DNA of 15,901 nt from an uncultured Clostridia bacterium (GTDB lineage: Bacteria; Bacillota; Clostridia; Christensenellales; UBA1242). The position numbers were made by a program, and so were the translations under genes. The number at the start of each line of letters is the position of its first letter. The first letter of the stretch is position 1. The DNA is taken from contig CALVNU010000113.1 in the NCBI GenBank assembly GCA_944349915.1, forward strand, positions 1 to 15,901, written 5' to 3'. Below the pieces are notes generated by a model. It was not told where the DNA came from, did not search any database, and was given only the letters and a program-made list of their open reading frames with translations. Positions 1 through 11,100 of the stretch are shown here, piece by piece.

Positions 1-100
1 ATATATAAAAAACATATAAAAAATAATAAAAAACATGAAAAAACATATAAAAAATGAAAAAAATATATAAAAAAATGAAAAAAATATATAAAAAATAATT
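1..100. repeat. A-rich degenerate tandem array, period about 19-21 bp
   Basis: Units of the form ATGAAAAAA(A)TATATAAAAAA recur head to tail. The ATG trinucleotides at 35, 54 and 75 are spaced 19 and 21 bp apart, and related CATATAAAAAA units precede them. The array may continue beyond the left edge. It has no spacers of constant length with unique sequence, so it is not CRISPR. It could be replication-slippage DNA or an intrinsically curved A-tract region. Confidence 0.55.
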
Positions 101-247
101 TTTAAAAATAAAAAACTTAATGTATTTTAGAAAATCGTGGTTGCCAATCTCTTTTGGCTGTATGTAAAAAATTAGAAAATTGTTGCATGAAAAATATATA
201 AATAAAACCTAGAAAATTAAAAATTAATAAGTAAATAAAAATATACA

Positions 248-283
248 AAAAATAGCAAAAACATGAAAATTTTTGCTATTTTT
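248..283 (-). terminator. Probable trpS intrinsic terminator (symmetric, possibly bidirectional)
   Basis: A perfect 14-bp inverted repeat (248-261 with 270-283) encloses an 8-nt loop. The stem core is TAGC/GCTA, and it has A-runs on one side and T-runs on the other, so it would give a hairpin plus U-tract in either direction. It lies about 150 bp past the trpS stop codon. No better hairpin is seen between them. Only two G:C pairs stabilise the stem, so its efficiency is uncertain. Confidence 0.6.
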
Positions 284-433
284 ATTTCAAACTTTATATA
301 AATATCTATTTTAAAAATTTTTTATTTTAATCTTCGTGATAATTTTAAAATTAATTATAAATTGGGGAAATTAATCGCGTTTGAATGTTTTATAGATTTT
401 TATATTTTTGATTTATTAAGAACAAAAAACTTT

Positions 434-1510
434 TTAATTTTTGGTATTTCTTAATTTTTCATAATTTAAGCCCATTGCATCTTTCATTTTTGCAAGCATT
501 GTTTGAGCAGATTTTCTTGCTTTCTTGCTACCTTCAAACAATATATCGTAAACTTTATCAACATTTTTTTCAAGTTCTTGGCGTTTTGCGCGAATAGGAG
601 TTAACAATTCATTGATGATATTATTTAAGAAAAGTTTTACCTTTACATCTCCCAATCCACCGCGTTGATAATGGGCTTTTAATTCATCTAAATTTTTGTA
701 TTCTGGCAAATATTTTGCAAAATGCTCATCTTTACAGAAAGCGTCAAGGTATGAAAATACGATATTGCCTTGTATTTGGCCGGGGTCGGAAACTTTGATA
801 TGGTTAGGGTCGGTGTATGCCGACATTATTTTTTCTTTAACTGTTTTTTCGTCATCACACAGATAGATTGCATTTCCAGCCGATTTTGACATTTTGAGTT
901 TGCCGTCAAGCCCTGGCAAGCGTGCACAGATTTTGCTTTCTGGCAAAAGTGGTTTTACTTCTCTAAAAACATTTCGGTAGGTGTTATTGAAAGAGTGCAC
1001 AATTTCTCTTGTAACTTCAATTACAGGAAGTTGGTCTTCTCCTACTGGAACGATATTTGCATTAAACGCCAAAATATCCGCCGCTTGCGAAACAGGATAG
1101 TTTAAAAATCCAATTGGCAGAGATTTTTCAAAAGCGCGCTGTTTTATTTCATCTTTAATGGTAGGGTTGCGTTGCAATCGAGAAACTGTTACAAGGTTCA
1201 TAAAATATGCGGTTATTTCAAATAGTTCTGGAACTTGTGATTGAATAAAAATTGTAACTTTTTTAGGGTCAATGCCTGCAGAGATATAATCAATTGCAAC
1301 TTGAATAATGTTGTTTTTGATTTTATCTACATTATCTGCATTGTCTGTCAACGCTTGGGTGTCGGCTATCATTATATAATATTCACTGTAATCACCTTGG
1401 TTTGCCAGTTCAATTCTAGTTTTAAGACTTCCAACATAATGACCAAGATGCAGATTGCCTGTAGGGCGGTCGCCTGTTAATATAACATTTTCCATAAATT
1501 TATTATCCAT
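434..1510 (-). CDS. trpS: Tryptophan--tRNA ligase (TrpRS)
   Basis: This cytoplasmic class Ic aminoacyl-tRNA synthetase charges tRNA-Trp with tryptophan at the expense of ATP. The 358-residue product has the usual bacterial length and the expected landmarks. The HIGH-type signature is HLGH at residues 21-24, preceded by TGDRPTGN. The tryptophan pocket helix is YPVSQAADIL (138-147), whose Asp145 matches the indole-binding Asp of the family. VGEDQ lies at 156-160 and an intact KMSKS loop at 206-210. LTGDRPTG, YQRGGLGDVK (281-290) and KDAMGL near the C terminus recall the Streptococcus-type TrpRS rather than the Bacillus subtilis type. The start at 1510 is preferred over Met6 because GGAG (1516-1519, minus strand) lies 5 nt upstream, whereas Met6 has no comparable SD. 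The leader is only about 55 nt, so there is no room for a T-box. The gene is monocistronic as far as can be seen. Confidence 0.97.
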   Translation of the reverse strand: MDNKFMENVILTGDRPTGNLHLGHYVGSLKTRIELANQGDYSEYYIMIADTQALTDNADNVDKIKNNIIQVAIDYISAGIDPKKVTIFIQSQVPELFEITAYFMNLVTVSRLQRNPTIKDEIKQRAFEKSLPIGFLNYPVSQAADILAFNANIVPVGEDQLPVIEVTREIVHSFNNTYRNVFREVKPLLPESKICARLPGLDGKLKMSKSAGNAIYLCDDEKTVKEKIMSAYTDPNHIKVSDPGQIQGNIVFSYLDAFCKDEHFAKYLPEYKNLDELKAHYQRGGLGDVKVKLFLNNIINELLTPIRAKRQELEKNVDKVYDILFEGSKKARKSAQTMLAKMKDAMGLNYEKLRNTKN

Positions 1511-1571
1511 AATTTCTCCAAAACAACTTTAAAATTTCGTGATAAATCTCGCGATACAAGTTTGTAATTTG

Positions 1572-1600
1572 ATTATATTTTTTTTGTTTGCATAAGTCAA
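1572..1600 (-). promoter_or_regulatory. Sigma-A promoter of trpS
   Basis: Read on the minus strand, a -35 TTGACT (1600-1595) and a -10 TATAAT (1577-1572) are separated by exactly 17 bp. Transcription should begin near 1565, giving a leader of about 55 nt before the trpS ATG. The sequence is one mismatch from full consensus, as expected for a constitutive housekeeping promoter. Confidence 0.85.
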
Positions 1601-1876
1601 GTTTTTGCAAGTTTTTGATTTCAAAAATTAAAAAATTTGCAATTTTAACTCAAAAAAACAGATAAAACGCGTTAAAATGGTGTAAAAATTGCAAAATAAC
1701 CCCACAAAAGATATAAAAAAGTTTAGAAACTTAAAAATTTTAAAGTTTTTTATTTTCAAATAAATCTGCAAATGCAGAAAAATAATCTGTACAAGATAAA
1801 AATTGATATACAATTTTGCTTTTAATTTCAAAACAAAAAAATGTTTAAAAAATGTTTTTAAAAGGGCTGTTTTTGT
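1601..1876. other. Divergent intergenic region between trpS and the giant gene
   Basis: This extremely AT-rich stretch separates the two divergent promoters. An 88-codon minus-strand ORF (1628-1894) is low-complexity Phe/Lys/Leu/Ile sequence with no start context and is treated as spurious. Two dyads stand out: a near-palindrome with AAACTT at 1727-1732 and AAGTTT at 1743-1748, and TCTGCA-AA-TGCAGA at 1765-1778. The rest shows no recognisable element. Confidence 0.6.
1765..1778. promoter_or_regulatory. Short dyad TCTGCA-AA-TGCAGA, possible operator
   Basis: Two perfect 6-bp arms are separated by 2 bp, in DNA that otherwise contains few G or C bases. The dyad lies about 100 bp upstream of the -35 of the giant gene. 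A dimeric regulator could bind here, but I know of no specific regulator for this sequence, and arms of this length can occur by chance. Confidence 0.25.
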
Positions 1877-1905
1877 TTGCTTTTGTCGAAACAAAAGGAT
1901 ATAAT
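1877..1905 (+). promoter_or_regulatory. Sigma-A promoter of the giant surface-protein gene
   Basis: The -35 TTGCTT (1877-1882) and a perfect -10 TATAAT (1900-1905) are 17 bp apart. The predicted start near 1912 leaves a leader of about 72 nt, which carries the SD sequence GAGGAG (1972-1977) 6 nt before the ATG. No riboswitch-like structure is evident in this AT-rich leader. Confidence 0.75.
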
Positions 1906-1983
1906 ATAAATGAATTAATTTTCAATTAAATGTATTAATTCAAAATAAATCTACAAAATAATTTTAAATGTGAGGAGTCTGTT

Positions 1984-2100
1984 ATGTCAAAGAAAATTAC
2001 AAAAGGACTGACAATCTTGGCACTGGCAATTTTAAGTTTGGGGGCAATATTCTTAATGCCTTCTCTTTTAAGTTGGGGGCGCTCTCCGCAAGTTAGCGCA
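1984..2100 (+). other. Sec signal peptide of the giant protein
   Basis: Residues 1-39 show a basic n-region (MSKKITKG), a hydrophobic core rich in Leu, Ile and Ala (9-29) and a polar c-region ending V-S-A before Glu-Asp. This fits signal peptidase I cleavage after Ala39. It implies export of the whole ectodomain through SecYEG. No lipobox cysteine is present. Confidence 0.85.
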
Positions 2101-5100
2101 GAAGACAAAATCCAAAATAACGATAATGCTATTGTTTGGACAGAAATCGAACTTAATGATGCAAACATTGTTACTGCCACTCATTATGGTTTGTCATGCA
2201 TGGAAATTGACACGGCCGAAGACCTTGCCTTGTTTTCTTATGAGGTAAATAGGGGAACCGTTGGTTATGTCAATGCAAATGTTTATCTGGCAGGTGATAT
2301 CGATTTGTCGGCAGGGCTTTGGACTCCTATTGGAACAAGCACAAATCCTTTTCAAGGCAATTTCTTTGGAAATGGATTTGCCATATCTAATATAGTTATA
2401 GCGCAGGCTTCTCAATATGCAAGCACAGACATTGGTTTGTTTGGTGCAATTAGAGGAGGCTCAATTGTAGACCTTACAGTTTCTGGCGCTTTTGCTGTTT
2501 CTTCTATAATAGACAGTTCAACCACCGTTGGAACGCTTGTTGGCAGAGTTTCTGACGGAGCGTCCATTGTAAACTGCTTTGACCAAACGATGCAACCAAC
2601 CAATACTACATATAAAACCATCGGAAATGCAGAGGCGGGAACTTATGTAATCTATCCATCAAGCAAAAACGGACAAGAAGTAAGCCTTACAACAAAAGAA
2701 GAGATGACAAACGCAATCACAATTGCAACAGACTCTTCAACAAAAGGATATTCTGCATTCTTCAACACAGGTGTAACTCCAGGCTCTTCCGACCTTGAAG
2801 GAACGGGCGTAGGTTTTTATCGTAGCGGAAAATATTTCTTTAGTGGAAGCCAAAAAGATTCTCAACAAATTCGAGTTGCTTACGCAGACACAGACTATGC
2901 GACAGTGCTTACAGGCTTTACCAATGTTTTATATGCAAGCAAGGCTCCAGTTTTAAGAAATGCCGTTAGCGGAAGTGATGTTTATGTTCTTCGCACAGGC
3001 TATCAAGCAACTATAGCATCTCCAACCGTTGCAAATAGCGGTATTGTCAATATAACATGGCAAACAGCAACAGTTAATGTTACTTATGAATTTGGTTATG
3101 GCTCAAGAAGCGTGTCCTTCACAACTGGCTATGACACACCTTGGGAAAACATAATTGCCGAGAGGCCTATTGAAAGACTGGGTTATCAATCAAGAGCCCT
3201 TTACAGCAATGTAGACAAAACAATCGCTCTTAACACAACAACAATTTCAAATGTTGCATCTTATTATGCAAACAACAAAGATGTCGTTTATATGACATGG
3301 TCAAACCCAAAAACTTTGACAAGCAAACTTTATTTTGCAGCCGCGAGTGGCGAAGGCGGAGCCTTCAACAATAATAACGGTGCGGACGCTGTAAGTGGCG
3401 TAAGTGTTACTGGGGCAACTTCTGCATCGGATGGTGGAGATGATTTTGACCTTACAACAATAACGGCAGGTAACACGGTTACAGTAACCTTCACTCTTAA
3501 CGCAGGCTATACTTTCCAAGGTGCTGGCGTAGGGCAATGTGTTGGCACAAAGGGCAACTGGACAAATGTTGGCCAGTCATCTTTAACAGCGGGCGCTTAT
3601 GCATATTTCCCAAACAGCACGGGGAAAGGCACAGATTACACAGTTAGAACATCTGGTGGATATTATGATGCATACACTCCAGTTGCTGTAAAAGTTTCGG
3701 TTACAGGGGATAGATACACAGTTACCTTTACAAACATTTTGGATAATGGTGGCGAACTTGCCCTTATCTTTGGAAGAGCACAAAAAACAATCAATATAAC
3801 AGGCACAAATATTGACAAAGCAGAAGCAACATTGTCAAATAATTCCACGCAGACAAGCGTAAACCAGTCAAACAAAACACTTACCACAAAAGTTGGAGAA
3901 ATCTTTACTTTAACAGTAAATATTCCAGATGCAAACAAGGACTTTTACATTTTGGGATATGAATTTGAAAATATTGCTTTTGACAATGTGACATCTACAA
4001 GGTCAACAATATTAAATGGTAATACATACTATAGTAATAGAATATTTGAAGAAACAAACGGTTTTGAATATAGCGTAAGTGATATGTCAATCAACCTTAC
4101 AATCAACAGACTTGTAACATATATCACTGTGCAAATTGGCGAAAACGGAAGTTGGTATGCAGACAACAGTATTGCAGACAAATATCAAGTTCCTGTTTAC
4201 ATTACAAACTCAACCTTTGAAGGAACTCAATCAACTTTAACCAAAAAAACTTTTGAAGTTTCCAACGCAACAGCAACAACAATAAGACTTGGACAAGAAA
4301 GTCAAACATTCTTTAACTTGGCAAGTGTTAGTGGTGTTAGCGCATCAATTTCAAACAACAGTATTACCTACATTTTTGAAAACAGCACAGGCGATGCAGA
4401 TTCTCCTGCGTATACAATCACAATCATACCAGAAAAAATATTGTATGATGTTACAATTTCTTACACACTTGACGGACAACCTATAGAACAAGAGGTCGCA
4501 CAAAGATTTTTGTCTTTTAGTGGTAAAACACAAGACCTTGATTATGCAAACGCAAGTGGATATGCATACACGATTGGCTTAACAACAGGGGCTCAAACAT
4601 GGCTTAATTACAATGTTTCCGCTTCACTTTCAAACGCAGGTTTCGAAATCACAGGAATCTCTTCTCCATCAACAATTCAAGGTGCTTCAAACAATGTTTG
4701 GAGCGGAACTTTTGGCTCGTCAAACAACGCGACTTTCACATATAAGCCAGGCTCAACAGATTCAACAATCACAATTGCTTTGACAACAAAAACAATTAAT
4801 GTAAAATTTGCAGGGCTTGTTCTTAACAGCGACCCAAAGAAAACACCTTTCACATCAACAAACTATGCAAACTTGACATTAAAATATTCTGCAGATAGAT
4901 TGGGAACTTTGACCATTTCTAGCGGAAACTTTACAGAAATTTCTATTGAAAACGGCTACTATTTGGTGGACTGGTATCTTTCAAACGGCAAAGTTATCAA
5001 CACATTCTCAAATGCAGAACTTGTTGCAAACTCGGATTTTACCGCTTTAGTGGAAGCAAGTGCAAAAGGCAATCAACCAACCCCAACAGTAACAATCAAT

Positions 5101-8100
5101 CCGCTTGTAGAGGCAAGAGTTGTCAACCTTTCTTATAGCGCAAATGGTGAAAACGCCGACCAAGGCGTGTCGGAAGATAGTGGAATCACTGCTCCAACTT
5201 ACACTTATGGGCAAGACCCAGTAGCTTTGAGCACAACAAAATACAAAAAGATTGGCTATTCTTTTAACACATGGAATGCGCAAGTTGGAACTGTAAACAA
5301 TGGCACATATCAACTTACAGGCACAGCATGGAATGCTTTCTGGTCAAGCGGAACTTCAACTTCAAGTTGGAATAGTTTTGTAACTTCTCCAGAGAGTGAT
5401 ACTCGTGCACAAAAACAAGTTGTTTTGACCGCATCTTTCTCAATATTGACTTACAAAATTTCTATTGACGGAACAACAACTTTAAATATCCAACTTGGAC
5501 AAACAGTCAACTTTGCAGCAGCACCAGACAAAACCTATGCAACATATTCTGTTGGTGCAACATCGGTAAATGGCACAAGCAAAGAGGGTTATGAAGTTAC
5601 AAGTTTTACACTTGCAGGCAATAAGGCTGACACCACAACCACAACAGGCCTTACAACTTTTGAACTCACTTTGGACAATATTCAATCTTACATTTCTGCG
5701 GACAACCTTTATACAGTTAGCCCTAGCGACAGCGCACACCTTACAATCTCAACAGAGTTCACCGCAATGGTGCTTAAACTCTATATCACAACAAGTTCTC
5801 GCAACTACTACACCGTTGCTCTTTCTGGCGACATGCCAGAAGGTGCAGGCGGAACAGACGACACAGTAACTTATGTCAACATAAGCTATGGACAACTTCC
5901 AAGCGAGGTTCTTTCTTATGTGACTGTGACAAGAGAAGGCTTCAACCACATTGGCTATACTGTTGCTGGTGTCGACTTTGCTGTGGGCTCAGCTTACAAT
6001 CAAACCACAAATTCAACTCTTATGCCAAAGTTTGAGTTTGATGAAAATGATGAAGTTTGGGCAGATGCTTTCTCAATAGTTTATTCAAGTAAGTTTAATA
6101 CAGAAAATCTGCAAACACACAATAGAAATGAATTCTATATGGAAAATCCTTTTGATAGTTTGGGAACAGGATTATTTGGTTTGGCAGATTCGTCTAATAA
6201 TCTTTCAAATGGTGTATCATTACCTGGTCCTACTAATATAACTTCATATTTAAAAGGATATGAAAGCTATAGAGGATTGCACCGACTTCCACGCACTGGT
6301 GGAGAAGCAGATTTGTTAGATACTTATGCTGTTTATGTATCTGCATTAGCTGGTCCGATTGTCTTAGGTAATATAACTAATTTAGATAATCTCAGTGTTG
6401 TTTTTGAAATAAGGCTTGAGGACAGCATCGAATTCGGCGTTAGTTATACTATAACCATAGAGACAACGCAATTTAAGATATTAAAAAATGAAACTGTTAC
6501 AACAGTGGCTGATCAAATTGAGAGTTATTATACAGGATCATCTGACATCCTGATTTCAAATAATGAAAATGCAAACGGTTCAGGGGTATTAGGCTTCAAA
6601 TATGATGCTAATGGAAATATCACAAATGAAACCGTTCTGACCTTCCAATTTGATCAGGAAGATTCTATGAATCTTGTTTCAAATATTGCCATTTTAGATG
6701 ATTTCGCTGTTGGAACACATGATATAATGCTCACTTTAAGATCGGGGGAAACATATCCAGGTTTGTTTACTAGAGGCGTGGATGCAGAAATATTCATACT
6801 TGTCTTAAAGTTGGTAGTTTCAAATACTTCATCAACAGATGATTCAGTTTTCTTCACCTTTACCGATGCAGTGGATGTTGTAAAAACTCCTGCAGTGATT
6901 GGTTTTACCTCTGGCGGTTCTGCTTATGTTGATGGTATGGTTATCACTGTTGACCAAAACGGCAACGGCGCTTTCAATGCTCTTGACAATTCAAGTTATC
7001 CTTTCACTTACAAATATGACAGCATAACTCTTAAAAATCGAACATTCGACAGTCTTCCAAAAACATTCACTGGCACAGAAAATGCAACAACAGACCAAGC
7101 AGTGTTTGAAATTTCCAACCTTGTAATTCAAAAGGGTGGCACAGGCGAAAACCTTTTGGCAAATTTTGATTGGACCATTTCTACAGATTCTTCATTTGTT
7201 GTGTTTAACAGTGATGACTTTGTTGAATATAGATATGAGGCAAGATATTTCACAGCAAATGAACAAGGCACCGCTCTTTTGAGCATGCAATCGGAATGGA
7301 ATGGCAATCGCGTTCACAACTTTACCGTTTCAAACATCATGGTTAATGGAGAAAGCGTGTCTCCAAACAATAATGGAACATTTACAAGTCAATACAACCA
7401 CCTTAAAGACGGACAACTGCTCTTTACAATCATAGGTAACGGCGAAAATGTGCTTGTTGTTTCTGTAAATCCTAGCACTGTTACAAGTTTAAGCATGGAT
7501 ATCACAGTCGGTGCAAACCAAAGCGCAAATGTTGCCGGACTTATTCTTTACAACTGGCAGGCAGGGACAACTGTTGATGAAAGCCTGTTTGGAAATGTTA
7601 ATGCAAGTCCAGTTGCAAAACTTGATTATGCTCAAGGCAGTGGCGCAACAAACTATGCAGTGTTTACCGATACTGCCAAGGTTGTGATGGACTTCAATCT
7701 CGATTCAATAGCAGACCAAACTCTGTATGTTGCAAACAACGACAGTTTTGATATCAACAACCCAACAGACAGCGCAAGCGAACTTTCTTTTGCAGGATAT
7801 CAAACAAGTGGCAGTGGCATTCAAATCACAGACAACAAACCAACAAACACATACACAATTGCAAAATCTTCAAATGGTGCGGGTGGCAGTGCAACTCTTA
7901 CTGCAAAATGGACTCTTTCAAATGTTTCAATTAGTCAAACTTTGACAGGGCTAACAATCGGAACAATGTCGACAATTGGCAACCAAATTGATATAGACAA
8001 AATTTTAAGCATTACTTCTGGAAGATTTGATATTACAGCAAGCAACACTGTTGTAACAAAAACCGCCGAAGTTGGCGCAGAAACAGAGGCACTTCCTGTT

Positions 8101-11100
8101 ACAGTAAATGGCGGAAATGCTCCAAAATTCTTGCTTCCTTATACAATGGAACACAATGAAACCTATCTATCAATGAACAATGCTGGACAGTATAAAATTT
8201 CTGTTACATTCTCATACGATGACGGCGTGCAAGAGCCAACAACAATCACAAAAGATTTTACCGTTACTGTTACAATGCAAAAATCAACAATTGTAGTTGG
8301 GAACATTGCCACAGCAAATGATTTGACTTTTGCAAACAAAGACTTCCAAGATGTAAAAATTCCACTTACATATAATATAACAACCGCCGACTCTCTTGAA
8401 AAACTTACATCAAAGCCTGTCGATGCGACAATTACAGAACAAACTTGGGCTACCAAAAAGAACATTTTCTTTAATGATGACCCTATTGAACAAGTTAATA
8501 CAAATCCAATGGAGTTTTACATTGTTGTCAAAACAGACAGCGGGCTTGACAATCTCTATCAAGCAGGCGCCTATACTTTTGACTTTGTTGTTTTAGACAA
8601 CTTTAAAGATTACATTGAAATTGTAAAACCACAACAAGCAGAAGAACTTGTGCTTACAATTGATAAGTTTGAAATTATGCTTAAAGACTACAGCAGTCAA
8701 ATTACGGTTGGCAAGCCTGCCGGCGTAAATGACCCAAACCCAATCACAAGCCAAATTACAATTTCGGCAACCAACAATGATAGGGTTGACATCTACTTTG
8801 ACAGAGCAGATGCTTCAAATGACGCGATTGCTTCTTATGACTTATCACTCAAAAACGACAGCGCAACTTACTTTAATGGACTGTCTCAAGCAGATTCGTT
8901 AAATTACACAGTAAACATGGAAGGCTTTACAGGCAAGTTTACAATCTACAACAACGACGAAGGCGAACTTGCGCTTTCTCTTCCAAACGATTTGCATTAC
9001 ACATACACAGGGCAAGCATTCCCTGGTATCACTGTGGCATTGAGTGGAAACCAACTTATTGTAAAGGTTACTGGCACAGAAATTTCTGCCGAACTTAAAG
9101 CACAAATCAAAATAGGCGACAATCTTTATGATATTGCAGAAAACTATAAACAAACAATTGTAGACCATATTACAATTCAACTTCAAGACCAATCTGCCGG
9201 CGCAGTTAATTATAAAGAAGATGGCTATGGCCTTGTTATTGGGTCGTCTACAGGTGTTGGATTTGATACAGTAAACCTTAACGGAAAACTGTATATCGAT
9301 AAAGCGCCTATCACATTGACAGAAGTTAGCAAGACCTTTGATAAAACAAATACATTTACATCGGCAACAATCAACTTTAACGGTGCTCTTAATGGCGACT
9401 CATTGAAAATCACAGGAAACTTTGCAAGCGAGCATGCTGGTTCTCAAGCACTTGAATCTCTTGCAATAACTGGCACAAATTCAAACAACTATTACATTTC
9501 AAACCCAGATTTTATGGGCACAATCACTGCAAAAGCAGTATCGGTGGCTACAGTTACAGATATCGCAACAGACAGCCTTACTTATGGACAAATTGTCCAA
9601 GATATTAGCCTTGAAGATTTGCTTGCCCTTCTTGGAAATATTCAAATTTCTATTGACGGAGAAACAGTAACTCTTGTTGGCGGACAAGCAGACTATATTT
9701 CAATTTCAAGTTTTGAAATTACAAGCGCTGTATATTCAACTTCAAACAGCCTTGTTGCAAATTCTAGTCCATACACAATCAAATTTGTACTTGCTTCTTC
9801 TAATTATACCGGAATGAACGGCACAGAAAATGGCATTTCAAGTTCAATCACTGTAAATGCTAAAGTTCTTGACCTTTCTGGAACAACAATCAGCAAAGGT
9901 TATGATGGCACAACGGCACTGCCTTCTCAAATCACATGGAACGGACTTGACATAATTGACGGTGATGATGTTTCTGTTGATATGATAAAATCTGTTTTTG
10001 CAAGCAAAGACAAAGGCTCTCAAAAGGTAACTGTTGTTTTGAGCGGAAAAGACAATGCAAACTATGCCGTTACAGACAATATTAACGGAGAGATAAGTGC
10101 AATCACAATTACTTTGCAAGTTGATACAACAGAAAACTTGCCAGAAGGTGGATTTGTTGATGGAGACCAAACTATAACAAATAGCAACCTTGAAATTAGA
10201 GTTTCATATCCATTTGATAAGGACGCAAATGTTGCCGACATTATCTCTGCATGGGCTAAACCTTCAAGAGTTGGTTATACTGTTACTGGCTATAGTTACA
10301 AACAAGATGCATCATATATTGCAATTACCAGTGAAAATCTTGCATCTTGGCTAGAGACCATTGCAACAGACGCGCTAAATACAAACAAGAGTGCAACAAT
10401 CTATCCAAATTGGCAAATCAACACTATCACAATCACTATCACAGGTCAAAACCTTGATTCAATTTCGGCATCTCCAGACGTAGAGGTTAGCATTGTGGAT
10501 GGAAACTTTGACGACAACAGCGCAACTGTTAGAGTTGACTATTATTCAACCTTTGCTTTGACCTTTACAACCGACAGGGGATACAAAATCACTGGCGTTA
10601 AAGTTGGCAACAGTGCTCAAAGTGAAGGATTGGGACTTAACACATTCACTGCAAACTTTAGCCAAGTAAGTGCAAGCACAGAAGTGCAAATCACAACTTC
10701 TTCTATTGTTGTAACTTTCAATATCAACAAAAATATCCCTGTTGTTGACGGTGCTTATATAGTTGAAACATCTTCAACAGGCGAAAGACTTGCCATTTCT
10801 TATGCCGACCTTACAACAGAAACATTGCAAGCAACTCTTCCTGCTATCACTTTGACAGAAGGAACTTTCACTCTTTCTGGTTGGAAGAATGGCGAAGCAG
10901 ACCTTGTGCTTACAGGTTCTGTAAAAGACTATATTGACAGCCTGTTTACAACACTTGATGCAGACAAGACTGTTGACTTAACTGCACAGTGGCAAGGAGT
11001 TGAATACACAATCACTTTTGACGGCGGAGAACTTGAAATTGACGGAGAACTAGTTGAAGGTCAAATTGTTGGCACAAGTCCTATAAAAGCAACCTTTGGG

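Larger units (their letters stand above)
1..433. other. AT-rich intergenic region left of trpS
   Basis: No gene is visible on either strand in this stretch. The first 100 bases are an A-rich near-tandem array and 248-283 is a terminator hairpin, both listed separately. A weak hairpin (GCCAA at 143-147 with TTGGC at 154-158, 6-nt loop) lies in a slightly less AT-rich patch around 130-160. The rest is simple A/T-rich sequence with stops in all frames. It is probably the 3' flank of trpS plus the flank of a gene outside the window. Confidence 0.7.

Noticed and set aside
1..100. CRISPR array
   Set aside because: The repeats are degenerate, A-rich and directly abutting, with no unique spacers and no cas genes nearby.
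1241..1480. 79-codon plus-strand ORF antisense to trpS
   Set aside because: It lies wholly within the well-supported trpS gene, has no start context and encodes no recognisable domain.
1493..1495. Alternative trpS start at Met6
   Set aside because: It would remove five residues and fit some family alignments, but the upstream ATG has GGAG 5 nt away and Met6 has no good SD.
1511..1565. T-box leader for trpS
   Set aside because: The predicted leader is only about 55 nt and lacks the T-box consensus and an antiterminator/terminator pair.
1628..1894. 88-codon minus-strand ORF in the trpS/giant intergenic region
   Set aside because: Its product is low-complexity Phe/Lys/Leu/Ile sequence typical of translated AT-rich DNA. 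It has no SD and overlaps the giant gene's promoter.
6060..6890. Intein or insertion sequence as explanation for the odd segment
   Set aside because: No intein splice-junction Cys/Ser-His-Asn pattern, transposase or terminal inverted repeats were seen. The segment reads as an ordinary extracellular domain.
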